Assembly (NCBI RefSeq): GCF_002095395.1
Contig: NZ_MJEI01000056.1
Location: 1 to 33,029, forward strand
Origin: Williamsia sp. 1135
GTDB lineage: Bacteria > Actinomycetota > Actinomycetes > Mycobacteriales > Mycobacteriaceae
Direction: 5' to 3'
DNA length: 33,029 bases
Below are positions 6,974 through 14,758 of the stretch, piece after piece; position 1 is the stretch's first letter; every line of letters starts with the position of its first letter. The notes beneath the pieces were generated by a model. The model made no database searches, had not been told where the DNA came from, and saw only the letters and a program-made list of their open reading frames with translations. A program made the position numbers and the translations under genes.

Positions 6974-9001
6974 TCAGGTGTCCGCCCTGACCACGCAACC
7001 CGCGGGTTCATGATCGGTCGCCGGGAAGGCGGTGGCCAATGCTGTCGCGAACCGGCGGCCCCGCTCGGTATAACCGGCCGCGGTGTAGTGGATCCCGTCG
7101 GTGAACCACGCCGGATCGGTTTCGGCCGCCCAGTCGTAAAGCCGCAGATTCGGATATCGCTCGCAGGCCCGCAGCAGTGCGAGGTTGAACTTCTCCATCT
7201 CGCCGTTGTCGTACGCCGGGTTGGCGTTGAGTTCGGTCGTGCGCACCGTCGGCCACAGCACGGGCTGGTCGCCGAGGGGCTTCAGCAGCCGATCGATTCT
7301 CATGTCCACCGGACCCAGGCCGCCGACCACGACATTGGCGGTGTCGTTGATACCCATCGCCATCACCCAGCAGCCGGACTCGCCTCTGGCGATGTGCCCC
7401 TTGATGGCATCGACGGCATTGGGCTCTCCGGCGACCTCTTCCAGACTCGACCTCGCGCCCGAGATGTCGGTGATGACCGTCCTCGCGCCAACGCGCTCGT
7501 ACTGCGCCGGCACCCTGGTGATCGGATTGGGCAGGGTCTCCTCGCTGATCATCCCCACCGAGGTGGAGTCGCCCACGTGGATGACCGTGGCGCACTCGGT
7601 GCGGCGTTGCCCGATGGGTACGGTCGGCCCGGTTGAAACCTTCTCGGGAACAGTCGATACCGGGTCGACGGGCAGCGCGTTCATCGACGTCGTCGCCGGA
7701 CCGGAGCCGGGAAGCGCGTTCACGAAGGCGGTGTCGGTGTTCAGCCCACTCAACCCGACCATCGCCCCGGCGGCGAGCGTCAGCACCAGCGCGCAGCTTC
7801 CCACGATGGACCACCTCTGCCGACGAACGCGGGGCGCTCTCAGCCTCTCGAGTGCTGCGATGATTTTGTCGACCAGCGAAGCGATGAGTGGGCGTTCGCG
7901 CTCGACGCCGAGACGCCATGCCCCTGCGAATCCGTGGGTACGGATCGGATTCTCGACGAACCGCCACGACAGCGCGGCGAGGACCACCGTCGCGACGATG
8001 ATCACCACAGAACTGATGGGACGCGAGTAGGCCCGAAAGGCCATCGGCGTGAACGCGATCAGCGGCATGTGCCAGAGATAGATCCCGTACGACCGTTCCC
8101 CGATCCAGCGGAGCGGTGCCAGACCGAGCACCGTCGCTACGAGCGTCGCCGGGACGACGGCGGCGATCAGCACTGCTGCCGTGGCGATGCTGAGCAGCGC
8201 AATTCCGTAGGTGTACAGGCCGGCTCCGCCATCAGGCATCGTCGTCACCAGCACCGTGACTGTGACCAGACCCACCAACGCCGCGACATCGAGGCCGCAT
8301 CTGCCGTTGTGCGACACGGTCGTCGAGCGGGCGGGCCACCACATCGCGACCGCGGCGCCCACCAGTAGTCCACCCGCGCGCGTATCGGTTCCCTCATATG
8401 CGCGCGTGTTGTCGAAGCCCGCCACCGAGAGGTCGTAGAGGAGATAGAACGAGAGGAGCGCGAGCGCGACGGTCGCCAGGGTGATCAACACGCGCCGCCG
8501 CACGACGAAGAACACCGCCGCGAGCACCAGTGGCCAGATGAGATAGAACTGTTCCTCGATCGACAGCGACCACATGTGACCGAGCGGACTCGGTGGGCCG
8601 AAGCGATCGAAGTAGGAGGTCTCGGCAAAGATGTTGTGCCAGTTGTTGACATAGCCGAGCGAGCTCAAGGCCTGCCAGGCGTATTCGCCGATCCGGCCGG
8701 GTTGGGCAATCGCGGCGGCGGCGAGCGTGGCCGCCAGCACCAGTACGACGGCAGGCACCAGCCGGCGCAAGCGTTTGATCCAGAAGGTGCCGAGGTGCCA
8801 CTTGCCGGACTTCTCTTTACCGGAGATCAGGATCGAGGTGATCAGGTAACCCGACAGGGTGAAGAAGACCCCGACCCCGAGCAATCCACCGGTGAAACCG
8901 GGGATTCCGAGGTGGTAGAGCACGACGAACGCGACTGCGAACGCGCGGATTCCGTCGAGGGCGGGCAAGTAGGTCGCGTCGGTCTCAACTGGACGTGGCA
9001 T
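6974..9001 (-). CDS. Acyltransferase-3 membrane protein with C-terminal SGNH domain
   Basis: The protein has 675 residues. The N-terminal half is an acyltransferase-3 (OafA/YrhL/PatA-type) membrane domain of about ten helices. It contains the conserved R-x10-H element (R19, H30), FFTLSGYLI, the KRLRRLVPA arginines and the SLSIEEQFYLIWP motif. After a linker, residues about 470-660 form an SGNH hydrolase-like domain with HVGDSTSVG (nucleophile Ser), GINDTANV and DGIHYT (catalytic Asp/His). Such fusions move acyl groups across the membrane and place them on cell-wall polymers or glycans; the periplasmic SGNH domain performs the second transfer. Mycobacterial relatives exist for envelope glycolipid acylation. 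The next gene upstream encodes a free copy of the same SGNH domain. AAAGGAA lies 14 nt before the ATG, a rather long distance. Confidence 0.94.
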   Translation of the reverse strand: MPRPVETDATYLPALDGIRAFAVAFVVLYHLGIPGFTGGLLGVGVFFTLSGYLITSILISGKEKSGKWHLGTFWIKRLRRLVPAVVLVLAATLAAAAIAQPGRIGEYAWQALSSLGYVNNWHNIFAETSYFDRFGPPSPLGHMWSLSIEEQFYLIWPLVLAAVFFVVRRRVLITLATVALALLSFYLLYDLSVAGFDNTRAYEGTDTRAGGLLVGAAVAMWWPARSTTVSHNGRCGLDVAALVGLVTVTVLVTTMPDGGAGLYTYGIALLSIATAAVLIAAVVPATLVATVLGLAPLRWIGERSYGIYLWHMPLIAFTPMAFRAYSRPISSVVIIVATVVLAALSWRFVENPIRTHGFAGAWRLGVERERPLIASLVDKIIAALERLRAPRVRRQRWSIVGSCALVLTLAAGAMVGLSGLNTDTAFVNALPGSGPATTSMNALPVDPVSTVPEKVSTGPTVPIGQRRTECATVIHVGDSTSVGMISEETLPNPITRVPAQYERVGARTVITDISGARSSLEEVAGEPNAVDAIKGHIARGESGCWVMAMGINDTANVVVGGLGPVDMRIDRLLKPLGDQPVLWPTVRTTELNANPAYDNGEMEKFNLALLRACERYPNLRLYDWAAETDPAWFTDGIHYTAAGYTERGRRFATALATAFPATDHEPAGCVVRADT

Positions 9002-9105
9002 GTCGTACTGACGGTTCCTTTGATCGACTCTTCAGATCGCGTCGGTCACAAGGTGTGCAGCCACCCACCATCTGTGGGAATCACATGTTCTACCCCGCCC
9101 CGAGG

Positions 9106-9121
9106 CCGCCCAGGAGGGCGG
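9106..9121 (-). terminator. Short GC hairpin between the two SGNH genes
   Basis: CCGCCC (9106-9111) and GGGCGG (9116-9121) form a 6-bp stem with an AGGA loop, about 70 bp after the stop of the free SGNH gene. No T tract follows. It may end or attenuate that transcript before the acyltransferase gene. The rest of 9002-9192 shows no gene. Confidence 0.35.
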
Positions 9122-9192
9122 ACAGGTGGCCAGCCTATCCCGGCGAGAGCACCGGCAGTATCGTCCGATTACGCTACATCAGCCGCGCGATG

Positions 9193-10059
9193 TCACCGGT
9201 CGGTCGCGGAAGACGAACCGAAAGCTGTTGTCGGTAAACAAAAATCTACGATCGGGGCGAAGCAGATCTGGCCGTTGCCGGGGAGAGGTGCGGCAATCGG
9301 GCCCGGCGAACCCTCCGGTGAGGAGCTGGGAACTGCCGGCCCCACCATGCATCCGGGTGCGGGGTCAGAGGCTGCCGGGTAGGCGGAGGCAAGAGCGCCT
9401 GCGATACCGCCGGCGAACACTTCCGAACCCGCGCCCGTGTGATGGATTCCGTCGACGAACGCGGTGTCTGGAAGATCCGCTGCGGCGTCGTAGATCCGCA
9501 GGTTCGGATACCGCGTGCAGGCCTCCATGAGGGCACCGTTGTACGCGACCATCTTTTCCGGCTCGTAGTGCGTCGGCGCAGATGCGAGCGTCTTGAGATT
9601 CGGCCACAGCACCGGTTCGCCGCCGACCACCTGCATCAGTTGGTCGATGCGAGCGGTCGCGTCGATCTGAGACCCGGCGGAGATGTTGGCAGCGTCATTG
9701 GTGCCGATCTGCAGCACCCAGCACCGGCCCGCAGCGGGGTGCGTGCGACTCAGTTCTTGCGCGGCAGAGACGGCGTTCGGCTTGTCGTCCACTGTTTCGA
9801 CACTCGATCGTCCGCCCGCGACGTCGAAGAACGAGGTCGTCACGCCGGCGGCCTCGTACTGCTGTGCGACGTCGGCGCCCGGGCTGTCCGCCTCGTCCGT
9901 GATGCCCAGCGACAGCGAGTCACCGACATGCAGCACGCTCTGGCACGACGTCTGGGGGTGCTGCTGGTCAGCGGTCGCATCGGACGTGCAGGCAACTACG
10001 GCAGCCACACACCCAACTGTTACCAAAGTTGCCAATGGGGCTGATGTGGATAGTCGCAC
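9193..10059 (-). CDS. Secreted SGNH-hydrolase-like protein, probable lipoprotein
   Basis: The 288-residue protein begins with a signal peptide that may end in a lipobox (AAVVAC, Cys24). It then has an SGNH fold: HVGDSLSLG with the nucleophile Ser, QIGTNDAAN with the Asn of block III, and DGIHHT with the catalytic Asp/His. It aligns along its length with the C-terminal domain of the neighbouring acyltransferase-3 protein, including EPVLWPN, ACTRYPNLRIYD and the PAPGCMV end. One gene probably arose from the other, or both came from a shared two-part system. The start is GTG 10059 with no clear ribosome-binding site. A periplasmic O-acyl transfer or removal partner to the acyltransferase is a reasonable inference; the substrate is unknown. 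Confidence 0.88.
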   Translation of the reverse strand: MRLSTSAPLATLVTVGCVAAVVACTSDATADQQHPQTSCQSVLHVGDSLSLGITDEADSPGADVAQQYEAAGVTTSFFDVAGGRSSVETVDDKPNAVSAAQELSRTHPAAGRCWVLQIGTNDAANISAGSQIDATARIDQLMQVVGGEPVLWPNLKTLASAPTHYEPEKMVAYNGALMEACTRYPNLRIYDAAADLPDTAFVDGIHHTGAGSEVFAGGIAGALASAYPAASDPAPGCMVGPAVPSSSPEGSPGPIAAPLPGNGQICFAPIVDFCLPTTAFGSSSATDR

Positions 10060-10115
10060 GCGGCTGATCGTAACCGTGTTCGCCTTGGCGTCTGGTCACG
10101 ATCGGGTGCCGAAAT

Positions 10116-11063
10116 TCAGGCGGAGTCCCGCTCGAATACGCCGAGGTCTTCTGCGGTGACACTGTCGAGCGTCTTCCACAGCTCCCGGGCGAGATCCTCG
10201 TCCGCGCCGCGCCCGACGAACTCATCGCTCCACAGTCGCTTGTCGGACCGGCGCGTGTGCCAACCGAGGAAACGCATCGAGGGTGCCTGCTCACTGGTCG
10301 CGGCGAACAGCAGCGGCAGTACACCCTCTTCTGCATCCCGCGAGATCAGAGCATGCGCGAGACCCATCACCGACTTCTGGACGAACCCGGTGACATTGTC
10401 GTGCATCGGCGTTGTGCTCATCCCCGGGTGGGCGATGAGACTGCGCACCGGCGACTCCACGGACCGTAGGCGTCGCTCGAGCTCGGCGGCGAACAACACC
10501 GTGGCGACCTTCGATCGGACATAGGACCCCTGCGGTGAGTAGTAATCACCGAACGCGAGGTCGTCGAATGCGAGGTCGGCGCGGAAGCGGCGATACAGGT
10601 TGGATCCCACGCTGACCACGCGGGGATCTCCGCCCATCTCGAGCAGCGGGAGCAACAGGTTGGTAAGTGCGAAGTGTCCGACGATGTTGGTGGCGAACGT
10701 CTTCTCGATGCCGTCGCCGGTGAACGAGTAGGGCTGATTACTGACGCCGGCGTTGAGGAGCAGGACGTCGACTGGCTCACCGGCGGCGAGCATTCGATCG
10801 GCGAATGCTCGAACCGACGACAGTTCAGCCAGGTCGAGGTGCTCGACACGGCATACCGCTCCCGGGCTGCCCGCCCGGATGCTGGTCGCGACACGATCGC
10901 CTTTTTCGAGGTCACGGACCGCGAGGATCACATGGGCGCCGGCGCCGGCCAGCTCGCGAGCCGCGATGGCACCGAGACCGCTGCTGGCACCGGTGACGAT
11001 GATCCGGCGGCCGACCTGGGACGGCATGTCGGCACGCGTCCAGTGGAAGTAGTTGTCGCTCAT
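10116..11063 (-). CDS. Short-chain dehydrogenase/reductase (retinol-dehydrogenase-like)
   Basis: The 315-residue SDR has the NAD(P) loop TGASSGLG, LLLNAGVS, the catalytic serine region VVSVGSNLY and the YVRSK catalytic Tyr/Lys pair. A longer C-terminal part (FLGWHTRRSDKRLW) is typical of the RDH/protochlorophyllide-reductase-like group. NADP preference is suggested by basic residues after the second strand (AVRDLEKG). The ATG at 11063 is preceded by GAGGAGA at a proper distance, so the longer in-frame extension to 11426 is rejected. It is divergent from a TetR gene with a 105-bp shared promoter region, so control by that repressor is likely. The substrate is unknown. Confidence 0.93.
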   Translation of the reverse strand: MSDNYFHWTRADMPSQVGRRIIVTGASSGLGAIAARELAGAGAHVILAVRDLEKGDRVATSIRAGSPGAVCRVEHLDLAELSSVRAFADRMLAAGEPVDVLLLNAGVSNQPYSFTGDGIEKTFATNIVGHFALTNLLLPLLEMGGDPRVVSVGSNLYRRFRADLAFDDLAFGDYYSPQGSYVRSKVATVLFAAELERRLRSVESPVRSLIAHPGMSTTPMHDNVTGFVQKSVMGLAHALISRDAEEGVLPLLFAATSEQAPSMRFLGWHTRRSDKRLWSDEFVGRGADEDLARELWKTLDSVTAEDLGVFERDSA

Positions 11064-11124
11064 CGCTTCTCCTCGGTCTGTCGAATCGGATAGCAAATCC
11101 GGTTGACCAAACAGTAGCAGAAGT

Positions 11125-11168
11125 GGATAGATCATCCGAGTCGATGAACGTTCCGGTATACTCGCGGT
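11125..11168 (+). promoter_or_regulatory. Leaderless TetR promoter with inverted repeat
   Basis: The hexamer TATACT at 11157-11162 is a good -10 element. A start site 7 nt downstream would fall on the G of GTG 11169, giving a leaderless mRNA, which is common in Mycobacteriales. The inverted repeat GGAT-AGATC-ATCC at 11125-11137 overlaps the -35 zone. It may be part of the operator for the divergent TetR/SDR pair, though it is short for that family. Confidence 0.5.
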
Positions 11169-11741
11169 GTGGACGACAGCTTGCATGCGCGGAGCCCGGC
11201 GGGGCTGAGGTCGGACGCTGTCCGGAACCGCGACGCGTTGCTCACGGTGGCGCGTCGTAGCCTCGCGGCCGGCGACGACACCCTCGCGATGAACGCGCTG
11301 GCGAAAGAGGCCTGCGTCGGCGTCGGCACCGCCTATCGCCACTTTCCTTCCCGACAGGTGCTGCTCGAGGCGCTCGCCGTGGACTCGTTCGACAAGCTGG
11401 TCGTCGAGGCACGCGACCTCACACACGACCCGGATACCGCGGGTGCGCTACACCGCCTGATCGTCGCCGAGATCGAACTCCAGCTCGACGACGCCGGCCT
11501 GAGCGCGGTGCTGGCGTCCGAGACCTGCGCCTGCACCGACACGATGGCGATCATCGGAGAGCTCGGGGAGCTCACGTCACAACTGCTCGAGCGCGGCGTC
11601 CGAGAAGGCATCGTGTCAGCCGAACTCGACGCCGACGACATCCGGCACCTCATCTGCGGTACCGCCTTCGCAGTCCGGGCGGCCGGCCGCGAATCCCTGG
11701 ACAGCTACGTCCGGGTGCTGGTCAACGGGCTGCGCCCCTAG
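11169..11741 (+). CDS. TetR family transcriptional regulator
   Basis: The 190-residue protein has an N-terminal HTH: RNRDALLTVARRSLAAG is helix 1, and the recognition part is MNALAKEACVGVGTAYRHFPSR. The C-terminal helical ligand domain is unassigned and contains an unusual CAC pair (ETCACTD). It is divergent from the SDR at 10116-11063, the classical arrangement for a repressor of the neighbouring gene and itself. Start GTG 11169 has no ribosome-binding site but sits at the predicted transcription start. The inducer is unknown, probably a substrate of the SDR. Confidence 0.92.
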   Translation: MDDSLHARSPAGLRSDAVRNRDALLTVARRSLAAGDDTLAMNALAKEACVGVGTAYRHFPSRQVLLEALAVDSFDKLVVEARDLTHDPDTAGALHRLIVAEIELQLDDAGLSAVLASETCACTDTMAIIGELGELTSQLLERGVREGIVSAELDADDIRHLICGTAFAVRAAGRESLDSYVRVLVNGLRP

Positions 11742-11846
11742 CACTGCGGCGACACCTCGCCCGCCCCGCACCGAATCCGGGTGCTGCGCCCACCCGCCAC
11801 CGCGCCAGGCGACAGATACCATCGACTGTGATCAACGATGATCACC

Positions 11847-11888
11847 CCGGACGATCGAAACCGTACCCGGACGCCGACAAGACGGTAC
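11847..11888 (+). ncRNA. Guanidine-III riboswitch (ykkC-III)
   Basis: The stretch matches the ykkC-III consensus closely. It opens with CCGGACGA, has the conserved CCGTACCCGG in the middle and ends with ACAAGACGGT. These are the elements that make the pseudoknot and the guanidinium pocket. It ends 8 nt before the ribosome-binding site (GAAGGAG, 11896-11902) of a SugE-type gene, the expected target. Class III switches act by exposing the ribosome-binding site when guanidine is bound. A possible -10 (TACCAT, 11817-11822) and a separate hairpin (GTGATC/GATCAC, 11828-11845) lie just upstream. Confidence 0.92.
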
Positions 11889-11908
11889 TTCCCGCGAAGG
11901 AGTACATC

Positions 11909-12223
11909 ATGGCATGGCTGGTACTGGTTGCCTCCGGTGTTTTCGAGGCCGTCTGGGCCACTGCCCTCGGTCGATCCGAAGGTTTCAGCAAGCTCACACC
12001 GACCATCGTCTTCGTCGGCGGTTTGGTCATCTCGATGCTCGGGCTCGCCTACGCGATGCGGACCCTCCCCACCGGGACGTCATACGCGATTTGGGTGGGG
12101 ATCGGTGCTGCGCTGACAGTCTCGTACGCGATGATCACCGGCAGCGAAACCGCATCTGTTCTGAAGATCGTCTTGATATTCGTCATCGTCGGCGTGGTCG
12201 TCGGTCTGAAACTGTCTCACTGA
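11909..12223 (+). CDS. sugE: SMR family guanidinium exporter (SugE/Gdx)
   Basis: The 104-residue four-helix protein belongs to the small multidrug resistance family. Glu13 in GVFEAVWATALGRSEGF, with the Trp three residues later and the Gly-Phe after helix 1, is the SugE/Gdx pattern rather than the EmrE/Qac one. Family members are antiparallel dimers that exchange guanidinium for two protons. The guanidine-III riboswitch in its leader strongly supports that function. ATG 11909 is chosen because GAAGGAG lies 6 nt upstream; an in-frame ATC extension would run through the riboswitch. It is transcribed singly. Confidence 0.96.
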   Translation: MAWLVLVASGVFEAVWATALGRSEGFSKLTPTIVFVGGLVISMLGLAYAMRTLPTGTSYAIWVGIGAALTVSYAMITGSETASVLKIVLIFVIVGVVVGLKLSH

Positions 12224-12314
12224 CCAACGGCCGTGCCCGGCTCACAGCTCCATCATCAGCCAATTCTCATGAATTCGCGTGGACCATGCACACAATCGGT
12301 CCGTACCATCACTA

Positions 12315-13199
12315 ATGATGAGCATTCAGATGAAGGCACTGTCAGCGTTGCTGCGGTTCCAGACGTATCGCCGCGGGGACACCGCGGCGAGCGTGCATGC
12401 CTACATCAACCGCGCCAAGGTCGCAGCGACCCCACCGGCAGACTTGCGGGAAACACACATCGTCACCCGGCGCCTCATCGCCGGATTCCCCACCTATCGG
12501 GTGATCTCGCGTACCGCCAGAACCGACTCGACCGTGCTGTATCTGTACGGCGGCGGCTACGTCAGCGAGATCGGGCCGGGCCATTGGACGCTCATCAGCC
12601 AGCTCGCCGACGCCGGCATACAGGTCGAAGTGCCGATCTATGGCCTCGCCCCCCGCTACGACCACCACGACGCTCACGAGTTCCTGACCGCTGTCTATCA
12701 GCGAGTGATCGCAGAGAACCCCGGACAACCGATCTCGTTTGTCGGCGACTCAGCCGGTGGCGGACTGGCGCTGGCGCTGGCTCAGACAGCCGCCAAACTA
12801 CAGCTACCCCCACCCGATCGCCTGATACTCATCTCCCCCTGGCTCGACCTGTCTTTGAGTAATCCCCGTATCGGCCCGGTCGAACGTCGCGACCCTTGGC
12901 TCAGCCGCATCACACTCGACATGGCAGCCCGGGCCTGGGCGCCCAACACGATGCTCACCCACTCATCGGTCTCGCCGATCTACGGTGACCTGAGCAACCT
13001 TGCCCCGACAGATCTCCACATCGGCACACACGATCTGCTCTACCCAGACGCCATCCGTTTTCAGGGGCTGGCCGCGGCGGCGGGATCCGAGGTGCGGTTG
13101 CACACCTGCCCGTCAGGTCTGCACATCTTTCCCCTCACCCCCACCCCGGAGGGCCGGGCGGCAACTCGCGACATCATCGAATCCCTGCAGATCGCCTGA
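12315..13199 (+). CDS. Alpha/beta hydrolase (HSL/LipR-like esterase)
   Basis: The 294-residue alpha/beta hydrolase has the nucleophile elbow GDSAGGG, an acid in the HDLLYPDA segment, a catalytic His in SGLHIFPL, and SPWLDLS as in the hormone-sensitive-lipase group. The oxyanion motif normally written HGGG reads YGGGYV here. A -10-like TACCAT at 12304-12309 places the start site on ATG 12315, so I prefer a leaderless start there. No ribosome-binding site supports it or the longer start at 12279. Likely a carboxylesterase on short or medium acyl esters. It is a stand-alone gene, closed by a hairpin at 13202. Confidence 0.88.
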   Translation: MMSIQMKALSALLRFQTYRRGDTAASVHAYINRAKVAATPPADLRETHIVTRRLIAGFPTYRVISRTARTDSTVLYLYGGGYVSEIGPGHWTLISQLADAGIQVEVPIYGLAPRYDHHDAHEFLTAVYQRVIAENPGQPISFVGDSAGGGLALALAQTAAKLQLPPPDRLILISPWLDLSLSNPRIGPVERRDPWLSRITLDMAARAWAPNTMLTHSSVSPIYGDLSNLAPTDLHIGTHDLLYPDAIRFQGLAAAAGSEVRLHTCPSGLHIFPLTPTPEGRAATRDIIESLQIA

Positions 13200-13201
13200 C
13201 T

Positions 13202-13223
13202 CGAGATCGAGTCTGCGATCTCG
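13202..13223 (+). terminator. Hairpin after the esterase gene
   Basis: CGAGATCG (13202-13209) and CGATCTCG (13216-13223) form a perfect 8-bp stem with a 6-nt loop, starting 3 bases after the stop codon. CGTTTT follows about 10 nt later. A probable terminator. Confidence 0.5.
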
Positions 13224-13263
13224 ATCGCCACACGTTTTGATCACGGCAGGGTGTCTGCGCGTG

Positions 13264-13303
13264 GGCAAACAGTCAACCTCTACTTGAGGTGTATATGTTT
13301 GCC
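13264..13303. promoter_or_regulatory. Nested inverted repeat upstream of the GH43 gene
   Basis: The outer arms GGCAAACA (13264-13271) and TGTTTGCC (13296-13303) enclose inner arms ACCTC (13276-13280) and GAGGT (13286-13290) around TACTT, with nearly the same centre. The structure ends 35 bp before the GH43 start. It could be an operator for a sugar-responsive repressor or a leader RNA hairpin; the sequence alone does not decide. Confidence 0.5.
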
Positions 13304-13338
13304 TAGACCAAATGGGCAGCGCGGTGGCGAGGAGCAAC

Positions 13339-14757
13339 ATGCACGGGTATGGGGCTTCGGCCAGGGTGCGAGCGCGTCTGACCCTGGTTCCATTGCTGGC
13401 GGCGCTGATCGCCGTCGCCCTCGCACCCGCGCCCACCGCCGGCGCAGAGTCCATCGTCCGGCCTGTCGCCGCAGATCCCAGCGTGATTCGCGCCGACGAC
13501 GGCACGTACTACATGTATGCCACGGCGGACGACTGGGGCGACGGCCAAGGCGCTCACAACATGACGGTCTTCACCTCGTACGACCTCGTCGACTGGCGGT
13601 ACACCGGCGACGTCTTCCCGAACGCCCCCTCCTGGCATCGGCCAGGCAACCTGGCATGGGCACCCCACATCAGCAAATCCGCAGATACGTACTCGCTCTA
13701 TTACTCGCTGTACGACGCGACGAATCCGTGTGTCGGGCTTGCGACTTCGGCATCACCGACGGGCCCGTGGACCGACCTCGGCCATCCTGTGTTCTGCGCA
13801 AGAGACGTCGGTGTCAGCGGGACCATCGACCCCTATCTATGGGACGACGGTACCGCCAAGACGATGTTCGTCGGAAACTTCAAGGGCGTACACGCGATAC
13901 CCCTCAACGCCGAGGGAACAGCCCCGAGCGGCGCCCCGGTCACGACCATCGCCGACGACCGGTTCGAAGCGCCCGAAGTCGTCTTCCGCGGGGGCTACTA
14001 CTACCTGTTCGTGTCCGCGGGACATTGCTGCAACGGTCCCGACACGGCCTACCGAGTCCTCGCCGGCCGGTCCAAGTCACTAACCGGTCCGTATCTCGAT
14101 CGCAAGGGCGATGACCTGAACAAGGGTGGCGGCGCACTCCTGCTGGCGGGCAGCCAGGCGTGGGCAGGCCCCGGCCACAACACCGTGGTGACCGACGACG
14201 CGGGAGCCGATTGGATTGTCTATCATGCTGTTCCGCGTGCCGACCTGAAGCTGCCCAGCGGCGCACAACGACGCGAGGGCATGATCGACAAGATCGTGTG
14301 GGCGAACGGCTGGCCGGAGATCGGTGACGGTTCTCCGAACTCCACCCGGCCCGCGCTGCCCGACACGAAGCTCCCCGTGCGGGTGTCTCTCACCACCGAC
14401 AGCCCGGTGAAACTCACCGAGGCCGGCGGCCGCGTCACCGCGAAGCTGATGGTCACCGCACCTGCGGGCGCAGCGTACTCGGGTCAGGTCTGGGTCAACG
14501 TCGCCGTACCGGGAACCAGCACAGGGGCAACCATCGTCGGTCCGGAGACGGTGAACGTTCCTGCGGGACAGACCATCGAGAAGTCTGTCGAGTACGAGAT
14601 CACCCCCGATTCCACTGCAGGGATCTACGGCATCTTCGCCTGGGCAGGACCGTCCGTCGATGCCCCGGTCGAGATGGGGACCATCTCGGTCTGGAAGACC
14701 GGGCAGGTGATCACACCCGGGGTGGGCGGGATGTCATCCTCGTTCGATCGTCAATGA
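13339..14757 (+). CDS. Secreted GH43 arabinanase-like glycoside hydrolase
   Basis: The 472-residue protein has a signal peptide (hydrophobic core, then APTAGAES). Residues about 45-345 form a five-bladed propeller with all three GH43 acids: ADPSVIR (base Asp), GTIDPYLW (pKa-modulating Asp) and EAPEVV (acid Glu). The YYYLFVSAGHCC segment, GRSKSLTGPY and GPGHNTVV are typical of endo-alpha-1,5-L-arabinanase-like GH43 members. The last 110 residues form a beta-sandwich-like domain. AGGAG 5 nt upstream fixes ATG 13339. In a Mycobacteriales host the target could be plant arabinan or the cell's own D-arabinan polymers; GH43 membership alone suggests the L-arabinan type. It converges with the LLM gene, with 1 bp between the stops. 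Confidence 0.93.
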   Translation: MHGYGASARVRARLTLVPLLAALIAVALAPAPTAGAESIVRPVAADPSVIRADDGTYYMYATADDWGDGQGAHNMTVFTSYDLVDWRYTGDVFPNAPSWHRPGNLAWAPHISKSADTYSLYYSLYDATNPCVGLATSASPTGPWTDLGHPVFCARDVGVSGTIDPYLWDDGTAKTMFVGNFKGVHAIPLNAEGTAPSGAPVTTIADDRFEAPEVVFRGGYYYLFVSAGHCCNGPDTAYRVLAGRSKSLTGPYLDRKGDDLNKGGGALLLAGSQAWAGPGHNTVVTDDAGADWIVYHAVPRADLKLPSGAQRREGMIDKIVWANGWPEIGDGSPNSTRPALPDTKLPVRVSLTTDSPVKLTEAGGRVTAKLMVTAPAGAAYSGQVWVNVAVPGTSTGATIVGPETVNVPAGQTIEKSVEYEITPDSTAGIYGIFAWAGPSVDAPVEMGTISVWKTGQVITPGVGGMSSSFDRQ

Positions 14758-14758
14758 A

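Noticed and set aside
11828-11845. Guanidine-II (mini-ykkC) hairpin in the sugE leader
   Set aside because: The loop contains ACGA, but only one such hairpin is present, and the adjacent guanidine-III motif already explains control.
13251-14114. Plus-strand 287-codon frame overlapping the GH43 gene
   Set aside because: It is an arginine-rich out-of-frame shadow of the GH43 gene, which has catalytic motifs and a ribosome-binding site.
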